DNA of 6,173 nt from Clostridium sp. CAG:492 (GTDB lineage: Bacteria > Bacillota > Clostridia > TANB77 > CAG-508): assembly GCA_000434335.1 (NCBI GenBank), contig FR878237.1, positions 1 to 6,173 on the forward strand, written 5' to 3'. The notes under the pieces are model-generated. The model made no database searches. It worked only from the letters and a program-made list of their open reading frames with translations, and was not told the DNA's origin. The position numbers and the translations under genes are program-made. Positions 1 through 6,151 of the stretch are shown here, in pieces. Within the stretch, counting starts at the first letter, position 1, and each line of letters starts with the position of its first letter.

Positions 1-70
1 CTAGGTTTAACATTTTTGAAAACCTATCTAATGCATTTTTATTATCATCACACAATACAAAATTTAACAT
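1..70 (-). CDS. Response regulator, N-terminal fragment (probably AgrA/LytTR type)
   Basis: This minus-strand gene starts at the ATG at 70-68 and runs off the left edge, so only 23 codons are visible. A strong GGAGG (80-76) lies 5 nt before the ATG. The peptide begins MLNFVLCDDNKNALDRF: a short hydrophobic beta strand ending in Cys-Asp-Asp (residues 7-9) and followed by an amphipathic helix. This is how receiver domains start, the Asp pair being part of the acidic Mg-binding pocket. The Cys before the Asp pair is common in AgrA/LytTR regulators, whereas Spo0A/OmpR types more often have Ala or Val there. The phospho-acceptor Asp and the DNA-binding domain lie outside the window, so the subfamily is an inference. 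It is divergent from pdaA. Confidence 0.72.
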   Translation of the reverse strand, partial: MLNFVLCDDNKNALDRFSKMLNL

Positions 71-95
71 ATTTTCCTCCAAAACAAATATATAT

Positions 96-122
96 AGTAT
101 AAGTAATATTAATAAATTGCAA
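96..122 (-). promoter_or_regulatory. Possible sigma-A-like promoter for the response regulator
   Basis: On the minus strand, TATACT (101-96) matches the -10 consensus at 5 of 6 bases. TTGCAA (122-117) matches the -35 consensus at 4 of 6, but the spacer is only 15 bp. The position, about 26 bp before the response regulator start codon, is reasonable. In DNA this AT-rich such matches occur often by chance, so this is tentative. Confidence 0.25.
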
Positions 123-156
123 ATATTAAATTGTAAAATAAAAAAGAACGTATTCT

Positions 157-162
157 TATAAT
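157..162 (+). promoter_or_regulatory. pdaA: Possible -10 element upstream of pdaA
   Basis: A perfect TATAAT lies 43 bp before the pdaA GTG start. No good -35 sits at 16-18 bp: the nearest, TTGTAA at 131-136, is 20 bp away. A short palindrome (AAGAA, 4 nt, TTCTT; 144-157) overlaps the first base of the -10 and could be an operator or chance. In B. subtilis pdaA is read by the forespore sigma factor sigma-G. I looked for a sigma-G-like pair here and found none convincing. Confidence 0.3.
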
Positions 163-204
163 ATACTTAAATTAAAGATTTGTAAATATAAAAGGAGGTA
201 GTTT

Positions 205-1032
205 GTGAAAAAAAAATCAATTTTTGTAAGCGTTTTGTCGATTTTTGTCGTAATAGGGACATTTTCATTTTGTATATATGAAAATAATAAATCGAAATTA
301 GTTGATGTAACTGCAAATGTAACAGAAGATTTTTCAGCCCTAAGTAATAAAAAAATTTGTTGGGGAATTAAGAGGTCATATAACCACGAACAACCAGATG
401 TTGGAAAAGAAAACAAAAGAATAATAGATAAGTATAATGGAATGTGTTTAGGAAATTCAGAAAAAAAGTATTTATATTTAACATTTGATGCTGGATATGA
501 AGCTGGATATACTGAAAAAATAATAGAAGTATTAAAAGAAAATAATGTAAAAGGGACCTTTTTTATAACTGGTCATTATTTAAACACAAAATCAGAGCTT
601 GTGCAAAAAATGATAGAAAATGGCAATACAGTAGGAAATCATACTGTTAATCATAAAAGTATGCCAGAAATAGATTTAAACAAAATAAAAGAAGAAGTTA
701 TGAATTTACACACAGCTGTTTACGAAAAATTTGGATATGAAATGAAATACATTAGACCACCTAAAGGCGAATGTAGTGAACGAACAATAAGTTATACAAA
801 TTCATTAGGATACACAACTGTTATGTGGTCTTTAGCCTATGATGACTGGGATGAAAATAAACAGGGAAGAGAATCATATGGAAAAGAAAAAGTATTAAAC
901 AATCTTCATAATGGTGCAATAATACTACTTCACTCTAATTCAAAAGATAATGCAAATATACTAGATGATATAATAAAAAAAGCAAAAGAAATGGGCTATG
1001 AGTTTAAATCATTAGATGAATTTGAAAGATAG
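205..1032 (+). CDS. pdaA: Spore-cortex delta-lactam-biosynthetic de-N-acetylase PdaA
   Basis: PdaA removes the acetyl group from N-acetylmuramic acid after CwlD has cleaved the stem peptide. This allows the muramic-delta-lactam of the spore cortex, needed for germination, to form. The protein is 275 aa (B. subtilis PdaA is about 263). Residues 5-24 form a hydrophobic signal or membrane anchor; C23 is not in a proper lipobox. The NodB deacetylase fold fills about residues 88-272: TFDAGYE at 93-99 (D95 catalytic base), metal-binding H146 and H150 in GNHTVNH, RPPKGE at 184-189, W208 and the D213-D216 region (YDDWD), and LLHS at 241-244 (H243 catalytic). The segments WGIKR (53-57) and the end SKDNANILDD...FKSLDEF closely follow Bacillus PdaA, which separates it from generic chitin deacetylases. 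The GTG start is supported by AAAGGAGGT (191-199) six bases after GGAGG. It is the first plus-strand gene, 48 nt before yqfC. Confidence 0.93.
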   Translation: MKKKSIFVSVLSIFVVIGTFSFCIYENNKSKLVDVTANVTEDFSALSNKKICWGIKRSYNHEQPDVGKENKRIIDKYNGMCLGNSEKKYLYLTFDAGYEAGYTEKIIEVLKENNVKGTFFITGHYLNTKSELVQKMIENGNTVGNHTVNHKSMPEIDLNKIKEEVMNLHTAVYEKFGYEMKYIRPPKGECSERTISYTNSLGYTTVMWSLAYDDWDENKQGRESYGKEKVLNNLHNGAIILLHSNSKDNANILDDIIKKAKEMGYEFKSLDEFER

Positions 1033-1080
1033 TATAATTGCTAAATACTATAAAATTGGTATGGAAAGGAATTTGTTAAG

Positions 1081-1359
1081 ATGAAAAAAAGTAAGCTAAG
1101 TAGGTTAAATAAAATATTAGAAGTACCGTCTGAAATAACTTCGCAAATACCAAAATTAACCAATTTAGGTTTTAAAAAAATGATGATAGAAAACTACAAA
1201 AATATATTGGAATATCAAGATTTTTTTATAAGAATAAATACAAGTATAGGTATTATCAACATAAATGGATTTGGTATGAAAATGGAAGAAATGACTAAAG
1301 ATGATATTATAATTGAAGGTGATATTGATAGCGTAGATTTTGAAAAAATAGAAGATTAA
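1081..1359 (+). CDS. yqfC: Sporulation protein YqfC (YabP/YqfC family)
   Basis: This 92-aa protein belongs to the small YabP/YqfC family found in endospore formers. In B. subtilis yqfC and yqfD form a sigma-E-dependent mother-cell operon, and loss of yqfD blocks sporulation late. The biochemical role of YqfC is not known. The family pattern is visible: an N-terminal basic helix, then NYKNILEYQDFFIRINTS (about 38-55), then the Gly-rich strand IININGFGMKM (58-68), and the closing strands IIIEGDIDSVDFE (76-88). It has no membrane segment or signal peptide. The ATG start has AAAGGA (1065-1070) ten bases upstream. The stop is followed one base later by the ribosome binding site of yqfD, as expected for a coupled yqfCD pair. 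Confidence 0.9.
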   Translation: MKKSKLSRLNKILEVPSEITSQIPKLTNLGFKKMMIENYKNILEYQDFFIRINTSIGIININGFGMKMEEMTKDDIIIEGDIDSVDFEKIED

Positions 1360-1360
1360 G

Positions 1361-1377
1361 AGGAGGTCCATAGTTTG
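1361..1377 (+). promoter_or_regulatory. yqfD: Ribosome binding site and TTG start that point to the true yqfD N-terminus
   Basis: AGGAGG (1361-1366) is followed after 8 bases by TTG at 1375-1377. It is the best ribosome binding site between yqfC and the yqfD body, and it opens the frame that encodes a YqfD-like N-terminus, not the frame of the ATG at 1457. No comparable site serves the ATG at 1457: the nearest purine run, GGAAGGG at 1428-1434, is 22 nt away. Confidence 0.75.
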
Positions 1378-1527
1378 TATTTGCAAAGAATTCAAAGCGC
1401 AATTATAGGATATGTAAATATAATTGTGGAAGGGTATTATATTGAAAAATTTATAAATGTTTGCAGGAAGAAGCGGAATATATTTAGAAAATTTAAAACG
1501 CGAAAAGTCTACAATAATAAAAGCTAG
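1375..1527 (+). other. yqfD: N-terminal segment of YqfD in a different reading frame (apparent frameshift)
   Basis: From the TTG at 1375 this frame stays open for 50 codons to a TAG at 1525-1527. Its first 29 residues include GYVNIIVEGYYIEKFINV (12-29), the hallmark N-terminus of YqfD (a strand with EG, then F-[IL]-N). From about 1459-1467 onward the sequence reads as basic nonsense in this frame, while the next frame (+1) continues with AGRSGIYLENLKRE, which is what should follow FIN in the family. Skipping one base around GTTTGCAGG joins the two into one 394-aa protein, very close to B. subtilis YqfD (about 398 aa). The cause could be a sequencing or assembly error, a true mutation, or translational frameshifting; the sequence alone cannot decide. 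Confidence 0.75.
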
Positions 1528-2560
1528 TGTACCAGTTAAAGAATTTAAAAATGTTGCAAAAATTGCAAAGGAAAGCAAGTGTAAAATAAAAATAAAAAGC
1601 AAAAAAGGTCTTCCTTTTATTTTAAATAGATATAGAAAAAGAAAAATTTTTGCCATATCATTATTATTAGTATTATTTTCACTAGTTATATTGTCTGGAT
1701 TTATTTGGAATATTGAAATTACAGGAAATGAAACAATTTCTAGTGAAGATATACTTAATATTGCAAAAAGTGAAGGTTTAGAAACTGGAAAATTAAAAAG
1801 AAAAGTTGACCCTAAAAAGATTGTTGAAAAAATAAGGTTAGAGAGAGCAGATATTTCGTGGGTTGGAATTAATATTTCTGGAACAAATGTTGTAATAAAA
1901 ATAGTAGAAGCAGATAAAGCTCCAGAAGTTATAAATAAAAATGATTACTGCAACATTATAGCAAAAAAAGATGCAATGATAGTAAGTGCAAATGCACAAA
2001 ATGGTACTTTACAAGTTAAAGAAGGAGATGTGGTAAAACAAGGCTCTGTGCTAATTGCAGGTTGGTTAGAGGGAAAGTATACAGGAGTACGTTATGTACA
2101 CGCTACAGGTCAAGTTATGGCGAAAGTTTGGTATTCAAAAAAAGAAAAAGTATATTATAAACAAAATGAACGAAAACAAACAGGAAATGTAGAAAAAAAG
2201 TATTCCATAAATATTAAGAATTTTGCAATAAATTTCTATAAAAAGCTTTCAAAATTTGAAATTTATGATACAATAAATACGGAAAAAAAATTAAAAATAT
2301 CTTCCAATTTTTATTTGCCATTTGAATTAATAGTAAAAGAAAATCACGAAGTAATTGAAGAAGAAAAAAACTATACAAAAGACGAAGCAAAACAAATAGG
2401 AATAGATAATATATCAAAAGAGCTAAAGTCGCAAATAAATAATGAAGAAGATATTGTTAATGAATATATTAATACCAATGAGAGTGAAGAATATATAGAG
2501 GTAGAAGTTATATATGAAGTGCTTGAAAATATTGGAACAGAAGAAAAAATAGCATTATGA
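1457..2560 (+). CDS. yqfD: Sporulation protein YqfD, main body (lacks its N-terminus in this frame)
   Basis: YqfD is a membrane protein of the mother cell required for late sporulation in Bacillus; its molecular activity is not established. The open frame from ATG 1457 gives 367 aa. In order, it has the end of the N-terminal domain (about 3-50), a basic stretch (49-63), and one transmembrane helix (64-84, KIFAISLLLVLFSLVILSGF). A POTRA-like strand-helix module follows (about 85-155, starting WNIEITGNETISSEDIL), then a region with GTLQVKEGDVVKQGSVLIAGW (183-203) and VHATGQVMAKVWY (214-226), typical of the family and resembling a barrel-sandwich hinge. The C-terminal part (about 310-367) is acidic and helical. 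This ATG has no ribosome binding site and a stop directly in front of it, and the missing N-terminus lies in another frame at 1375-1461. It is probably an artefactual start. The stop is only 13 nt before the next gene's preferred start. Confidence 0.9.
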   Translation: MFAGRSGIYLENLKREKSTIIKASVPVKEFKNVAKIAKESKCKIKIKSKKGLPFILNRYRKRKIFAISLLLVLFSLVILSGFIWNIEITGNETISSEDILNIAKSEGLETGKLKRKVDPKKIVEKIRLERADISWVGINISGTNVVIKIVEADKAPEVINKNDYCNIIAKKDAMIVSANAQNGTLQVKEGDVVKQGSVLIAGWLEGKYTGVRYVHATGQVMAKVWYSKKEKVYYKQNERKQTGNVEKKYSINIKNFAINFYKKLSKFEIYDTINTEKKLKISSNFYLPFELIVKENHEVIEEEKNYTKDEAKQIGIDNISKELKSQINNEEDIVNEYINTNESEEYIEVEVIYEVLENIGTEEKIAL

Positions 2561-2573
2561 AAGGATGAGGAGA

Positions 2574-3815
2574 ATGGAAGAAAAAAGCCTTAAAGTATAT
2601 GATACTGAAAAAACATTTTTTTCAAAAATAACAAACACTTTAAATAAAATATTAGCTCCAGGCAAAATGGGGTTAAATGGTATGCTAATTTCTATAAAAA
2701 GAAATAACGTATTGAAAAATTATGAAAACTATATTCAAAACGAAAAAAATAGTGACAAAAAAGGGATGTTGCTAAAAAAATATGAAGAGTCATATTCTTT
2801 ATATTTAGAAGCTATTGATAAAAACATTATCGAAAACATATACAAAAAAGTAAAAAATAATACTGCTACAGATTTTGAAAAAAATGCATTATCAAAATAC
2901 TATATGGTTATTCATATAAAAAATAGCGACTATACAGAATACAAATACAGAAAGCAAAAGTTTTTATTAGAGCTAGACAATGAAAATGTAGAAATATCTG
3001 GTAAAGAAAAAGTTATAAAAAGATATAAAGAGTTTTATTGTGATAAAATGGAAACCTTATATAAAAACATTATAAAACAGTATTCAGTTAAATTAATAGA
3101 AAATTTAACTGAAAAAGAAAAAGTAGAAATTTACAATAAAATATTTTCTACATTAGATGAATACATAACAACAATATTACCTAAAAAAATGGAAAAAGAT
3201 TCATCAAAAGAAATTTATGTTGAAATAAAAGATGAATACAACAAATATAAACAATATTCTAATAACAGATTAGACCAAGCAGAAATGATTGAAAAAAATA
3301 TGTTATTGTTAGGAATGAGTAGAAGACTTTTCACACACAGTTTACCATTAAGTGTTGCAGAGCAATGTTATATAAAATTAATAAATGATGCAAGAGAGCT
3401 AATTGTAGATACAAGAGTTATTAAGAAAAGAGAAAGAGCATATAGCTTGTTATTAACATTAATTGACGAATTTAATTTAAAAGTATTATCTACAAAAGTA
3501 TACTGGGATAAACCAAATGACAAAAAGCAATTCAGAGAATTTTGGAAAAAATACCAACAAATAGAAAAAATAGAAGACAAACAAAAGGCACAAAAAGAAA
3601 AAGAAATTTTATTTATAAAAGAAGATTTAAATAAAGTACAAACAAATGAAAATAAATATTGTAAAATAATAGCATTTTATAAATCAAAATTAGTAGACTT
3701 CGGAGTAATGAAAAGATTATCAGCTAAATGTACTACATTACCAGAAGGAATATATATTAAAGATTTAGAAAAAACTAAAAGAAGTAAATCTAGAGCAAAG
3801 GTGAAGAAAAAATAA
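2574..3815 (+). CDS. Unrecognised lysine-rich helical protein in the phoH position
   Basis: I do not recognise this 413-aa protein and assign no function. It has no signal peptide, membrane helix, Walker motif, HD motif or CxxC pair, so it is probably cytosolic. It is rich in Lys, Glu, Tyr and Asn and looks almost wholly alpha-helical. The most ordered-looking part is about residues 240-330 (LLLGMSRRLFTHSLPLSV, then long helices, then VYWDKPNDKKQFREFWKKY), likely a compact domain. Residues 330-355 could form a charged coiled coil. The C-terminus is strongly basic (KTKRSKSRAKVKKK), which suggests nucleic-acid or ribosome contact, but this is inference. The ATG at 2574 is preferred because AAAGG (2560-2564) lies 9 nt upstream; the ATG at 2565 abuts that site. 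The gene overlaps ybeY by 1 nt (TAATG). Base composition matches its neighbours. The locus usually holds phoH, but nothing in the protein resembles PhoH. Confidence 0.85.
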   Translation: MEEKSLKVYDTEKTFFSKITNTLNKILAPGKMGLNGMLISIKRNNVLKNYENYIQNEKNSDKKGMLLKKYEESYSLYLEAIDKNIIENIYKKVKNNTATDFEKNALSKYYMVIHIKNSDYTEYKYRKQKFLLELDNENVEISGKEKVIKRYKEFYCDKMETLYKNIIKQYSVKLIENLTEKEKVEIYNKIFSTLDEYITTILPKKMEKDSSKEIYVEIKDEYNKYKQYSNNRLDQAEMIEKNMLLLGMSRRLFTHSLPLSVAEQCYIKLINDARELIVDTRVIKKRERAYSLLLTLIDEFNLKVLSTKVYWDKPNDKKQFREFWKKYQQIEKIEDKQKAQKEKEILFIKEDLNKVQTNENKYCKIIAFYKSKLVDFGVMKRLSAKCTTLPEGIYIKDLEKTKRSKSRAKVKKK

Positions 3816-4294
3816 TGGAAAAAATAGCAGAAATTAATTATTACGAAACAGAAGAAAATAAAAAATATGAAGATTTAATAAATCAAGTATTAACTACATG
3901 TTTTAAGGAAGAAAAAATGGACAAGCTAGGGTTATATGTTAGTATAACCTTGACTTGTCCATCATATATAAAGAAAATAAATAATGAGTATAGAAATATT
4001 GATAAAGAAACTGATGTATTATCTTTTCCAATGTTTGAAAAAAATGAAATAGATGAATTAATACAAAATCAAAACAATGTAGTTGAAGATGTTTTAGGTG
4101 ATATAATAATTTCAGTTGACAGAGTTAAGGAACAAGCAGTAGAATATGGTCATAGTTTCGAAAGAGAATTAGCATATATGGTAGTTCATGGATTTTACCA
4201 CTTAATGGGGTATGATCATATGAATGATGATGAAAAATCTGTTATGAGAGCAAAAGAAGAAAATATATTAAGTAAATTAAAAATAACTAGATAG
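3815..4294 (+). CDS. ybeY: Endoribonuclease YbeY (16S rRNA maturation)
   Basis: YbeY is a zinc-dependent single-strand endoribonuclease that acts in 16S rRNA 3'-end maturation and in quality control of defective 70S ribosomes. The protein is 159 aa, the usual length. The UPF0054 signature is complete: H125, H129 and H135 in HGFYHLMGYDH are the metal ligands, and INNEYR (55-60) carries the conserved Arg. TDVLSFP (66-72) and GDIIIS (95-100) are core strands of the fold. The insert at about 73-90 (acidic, Asn/Gln-rich) is of the kind that varies in the family. The ATG overlaps the stop of the preceding gene by one base, and AAAGGTG (3797-3803) lies 11 nt upstream, so translational coupling is likely. 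It is followed after 11 nt by era, which also acts on the 3' end of 16S rRNA. Confidence 0.96.
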   Translation: MEKIAEINYYETEENKKYEDLINQVLTTCFKEEKMDKLGLYVSITLTCPSYIKKINNEYRNIDKETDVLSFPMFEKNEIDELIQNQNNVVEDVLGDIIISVDRVKEQAVEYGHSFERELAYMVVHGFYHLMGYDHMNDDEKSVMRAKEENILSKLKITR

Positions 4295-4305
4295 TAGGTG
4301 TAATA

Positions 4306-5211
4306 ATGGACAAAGAATTTAAATCAGGTTTTGTATCAATGATGGGACGAACTAATGTTGGAAAATCAAGTATAATGAATGCTCTTGTTAATGAAAAAGT
4401 TGCAGCAATTGCAAATAAACCGCAAACAACAAGAAATGCAATAAGAGCAATTGTAAATAGACCTAATTCTCAAATTATATTTATTGATACTCCAGGAATT
4501 CATAAACCAAAATCAAAACTTGGAAATACAATGGTTGAAACTGCTTTTGGAGTAGCAAATGATGTTGATGTAATTTTATTTGTAATAGATGCAACTTCAA
4601 CATCAATTGGTAAAGGTGATAGAATAATTTTAGATAAAATTAAAGAATCTAAAAAGAAAACTATATTAATTATAAATAAAATTGATTTAGTAAAAAGAGA
4701 AGATATAGCAAAATTAATTGAATTATATAAAGATGAGTATAATTTTGAAGCTGTAATTCCAGTATCAGTTGTAAAGCAAACTAATTTAGATGCAATATTA
4801 GATGAAATAGAAAAGCATCTTAAGGTGGGTCCTGCATATTATGATATAGAGGAGTATACCGATCAAACAATGAGACAACTTGTTGAAGAAACAATAAGAG
4901 AAAAGGCTTTGCGCTTGTTGAATGATGAGGTCCCTCATGGTATATATGTCGAAACAGAAAAAATGAAGGAAAGAACTACAAAAACAGGAGAGCCAATATA
5001 TGATGTTGAAGCCACAATATATTGCTTAAAAAAATCCCATAAAGGAATAATAATAGGAAAAGATGGAAATATGTTAAAAAGAATTGCATCTTATGCAAGA
5101 ACAGATTTAGAAAATATGCTTGATATAAAAATAAATTTAAAAGTTTGGGTAAAAGTCAAAGAAGATTGGCTTAACAATGATACTTTAGTAAAAAAATTCA
5201 AATTACAATAA
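4306..5211 (+). CDS. era: GTPase Era (30S ribosome assembly)
   Basis: Era is an essential GTPase that binds the 3' end of 16S rRNA and helps 30S subunit assembly. At 301 aa it has normal length and both domains. The G domain has G1 GRTNVGKS (14-21), G2 PQTTRN (39-44), G3 DTPG (61-64) and G4 NKID (124-127). The G5 position reads PVSVV (152-156), where the family usually has Ser-Ala. The KH domain fills about residues 200-295, with VPHGIYVE (209-216) and the RNA-binding loop GIIIGKDGNMLKRI (247-260). The ATG has TAGGTG (4295-4300) five bases upstream and follows ybeY by 11 nt. The dgkA and cdd genes that sit between ybeY and era in Bacillus are absent here. After the stop come 87 nt without a gene; they contain an AT-only inverted repeat (5221-5236) that lacks the GC stem of a terminator. 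Confidence 0.98.
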   Translation: MDKEFKSGFVSMMGRTNVGKSSIMNALVNEKVAAIANKPQTTRNAIRAIVNRPNSQIIFIDTPGIHKPKSKLGNTMVETAFGVANDVDVILFVIDATSTSIGKGDRIILDKIKESKKKTILIINKIDLVKREDIAKLIELYKDEYNFEAVIPVSVVKQTNLDAILDEIEKHLKVGPAYYDIEEYTDQTMRQLVEETIREKALRLLNDEVPHGIYVETEKMKERTTKTGEPIYDVEATIYCLKKSHKGIIIGKDGNMLKRIASYARTDLENMLDIKINLKVWVKVKEDWLNNDTLVKKFKLQ

Positions 5212-5298
5212 TGTGGTGAATAAAAAAGTTTTTTTAGCAAAAGATATGGATATATAAATTAGCATTAATTTAGAATATCAGATTAGGAGATGATTCAT

Positions 5299-5469
5299 AT
5301 GATAAAACAAATGGCATGGAATACTTTTAAAAATACTGGTGATATTAATACATTTATGGAATTGATTGAACTAGAAAATATAGAAAAAAATTTAAATAAA
5401 GAAACAGACTACAAGGTGAATGAATATGGGGAGCTTGAAAGCAAAGGGGATAATACTACAAGAAAATAA
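5299..5469 (+). CDS. yqzL: Small YqzL-like protein between era and recO
   Basis: This 56-aa gene begins at ATG 5299 with AGGAGA (5285-5290) eight bases upstream. Its N-terminal half, MAWNTFKNTGDINTFMELIELEN (residues 5-27, joined here from MAWNTFKNTGDINT and FMELIELEN), has the pattern W-x2-F-x2-TG-x-I-x-T-[FY]-x-L found in YqzL, a small uncharacterised protein of about 47 aa. In B. subtilis yqzL lies at exactly this place, between era and recO. The second half is charged and low in complexity. It has no signal peptide or membrane segment, and its function is unknown. The last 44 nt overlap the start of recO in another frame, so the two are probably translationally coupled. Both context and sequence support the call; the short length limits certainty. 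Confidence 0.82.
   Translation: MIKQMAWNTFKNTGDINTFMELIELENIEKNLNKETDYKVNEYGELESKGDNTTRK
5413..5428 (+). promoter_or_regulatory. recO: Ribosome binding site deciding the recO start
   Basis: AAGGTG (5413-5418) lies 7 nt before the ATG at 5426-5428 but only 1 nt before the in-frame ATG at 5420. The second ATG therefore fits better, and the resulting N-terminus (MGSLKAKGIIL) agrees with the usual start of RecO proteins. The site lies inside the yqzL coding sequence. Confidence 0.6.
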
Positions 5470-6151
5470 TATGGGCGATTTTGATAAAATGGTAACTTTG
5501 TTAACCCCAGCAGGAAAAATTGGTTGTGCAGCCAAAGGGGCAAGACGTAATAATAGTGCCCTTATGGCTGCCACACAATATTTGTGTTTTGGAGATTATA
5601 TGTTATATAAAAGTGCTCATTCATACAGAATAAATTCGTGCGAAACAATTGAGGTTTTTTATAATATAAGAACAGATTTAGACAAACTTAAATATGCAGC
5701 ACATATTACAAAAATTGTTAATGATGTTACAGACGAAAATCAAAACACATATAGGATTTTACAATTATTATTAAATACATTATATGTTATATCAGAAACA
5801 GATAAAAATTTAGACCTAGTTTTATCTGTTTTTAGGTTGCGATTATTATGCATAATGGGATTCAAACCAATTGTAAATAAATGTAGTGTATGTGGACAAA
5901 ATGATAAAATACGATTTTTTAGTATACAAGATAATTGTGTAAAATGTGAAAGTTGTGGAAGAGCAGACAAATCTGCAATAACAATGAATATAACAACATA
6001 TGATACAATTAGATATATTTCATCAGTCGAAGCAAAAAAAATTTTTTCATTTGATATACCAGAAGAATCAATAAAAGAGCTAGATTTAATTACAAAAATT
6101 TACCTAAATGAGAAATTAGAGCAAGAATATAAATTAGAAGATTTATGGTAA
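5426..6151 (+). CDS. recO: DNA repair protein RecO
   Basis: RecO works with RecR (and RecF) to load RecA onto SSB-coated single-stranded DNA in gap repair and recombination, and it anneals complementary strands. From ATG 5426 the protein is 241 aa, near the usual 240-255. Residues 1-80 form the OB-fold, beginning SLKAKGIILQENNMGDFDKMVTLLT (in two runs: SLKAKGIILQ and ENNMGDFDKMVTLLT), with the family motif KGARRNNS (37-44). The helical C-terminal domain carries a zinc site: C153-x2-C156 and C174-x2-C177, with an extra Cys at 171. The start overlaps yqzL by 44 nt; the alternative ATG at 5420 would add two residues but sits too close to its ribosome binding site. The end (KLEDLW) is intact, with a TAA stop. 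The order era - yqzL - recO is a standard Bacillota arrangement. Confidence 0.96.
   Translation: MGSLKAKGIILQENNMGDFDKMVTLLTPAGKIGCAAKGARRNNSALMAATQYLCFGDYMLYKSAHSYRINSCETIEVFYNIRTDLDKLKYAAHITKIVNDVTDENQNTYRILQLLLNTLYVISETDKNLDLVLSVFRLRLLCIMGFKPIVNKCSVCGQNDKIRFFSIQDNCVKCESCGRADKSAITMNITTYDTIRYISSVEAKKIFSFDIPEESIKELDLITKIYLNEKLEQEYKLEDLW

Noticed and set aside
2..26. TAGGTTT / AAACCTA inverted repeat near the left edge
   Set aside because: It lies inside the response regulator coding sequence, has no T run, and is explained by chance.
481..504. The second metal-binding Asp of the NodB motif is Ala in PdaA (TFDAGYE)
   Set aside because: PdaA-type enzymes normally lack this Asp (B. subtilis has Asn there), so it is a family trait and not a defect.
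1033..1038. TATAAT directly after the pdaA stop as a promoter for yqfC
   Set aside because: No acceptable -35 lies at 16-18 bp, and no clear sigma-E pair could be made with the AATACTAT at 1044-1051. Chance matches are frequent here.
1029..1051. 7-bp inverted repeat (ATAGTAT / ATACTAT, 9-nt loop) at the end of pdaA
   Set aside because: The stem is nearly all A-T, is not followed by a T run, and such repeats are expected by chance in this base composition. It is neither a clear terminator nor an operator.
1165..1656. Long open frame on the minus strand across yqfC/yqfD
   Set aside because: Its Phe/Ile/Tyr-rich translation is the antisense of AT-rich Lys/Asn-rich genes. It has no ribosome binding site and lies opposite recognised genes.
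5221..5236. TAAAAAA / TTTTTTA inverted repeat after era as a terminator
   Set aside because: It has no GC pairs and almost no loop, so it would not form a stable terminator hairpin.
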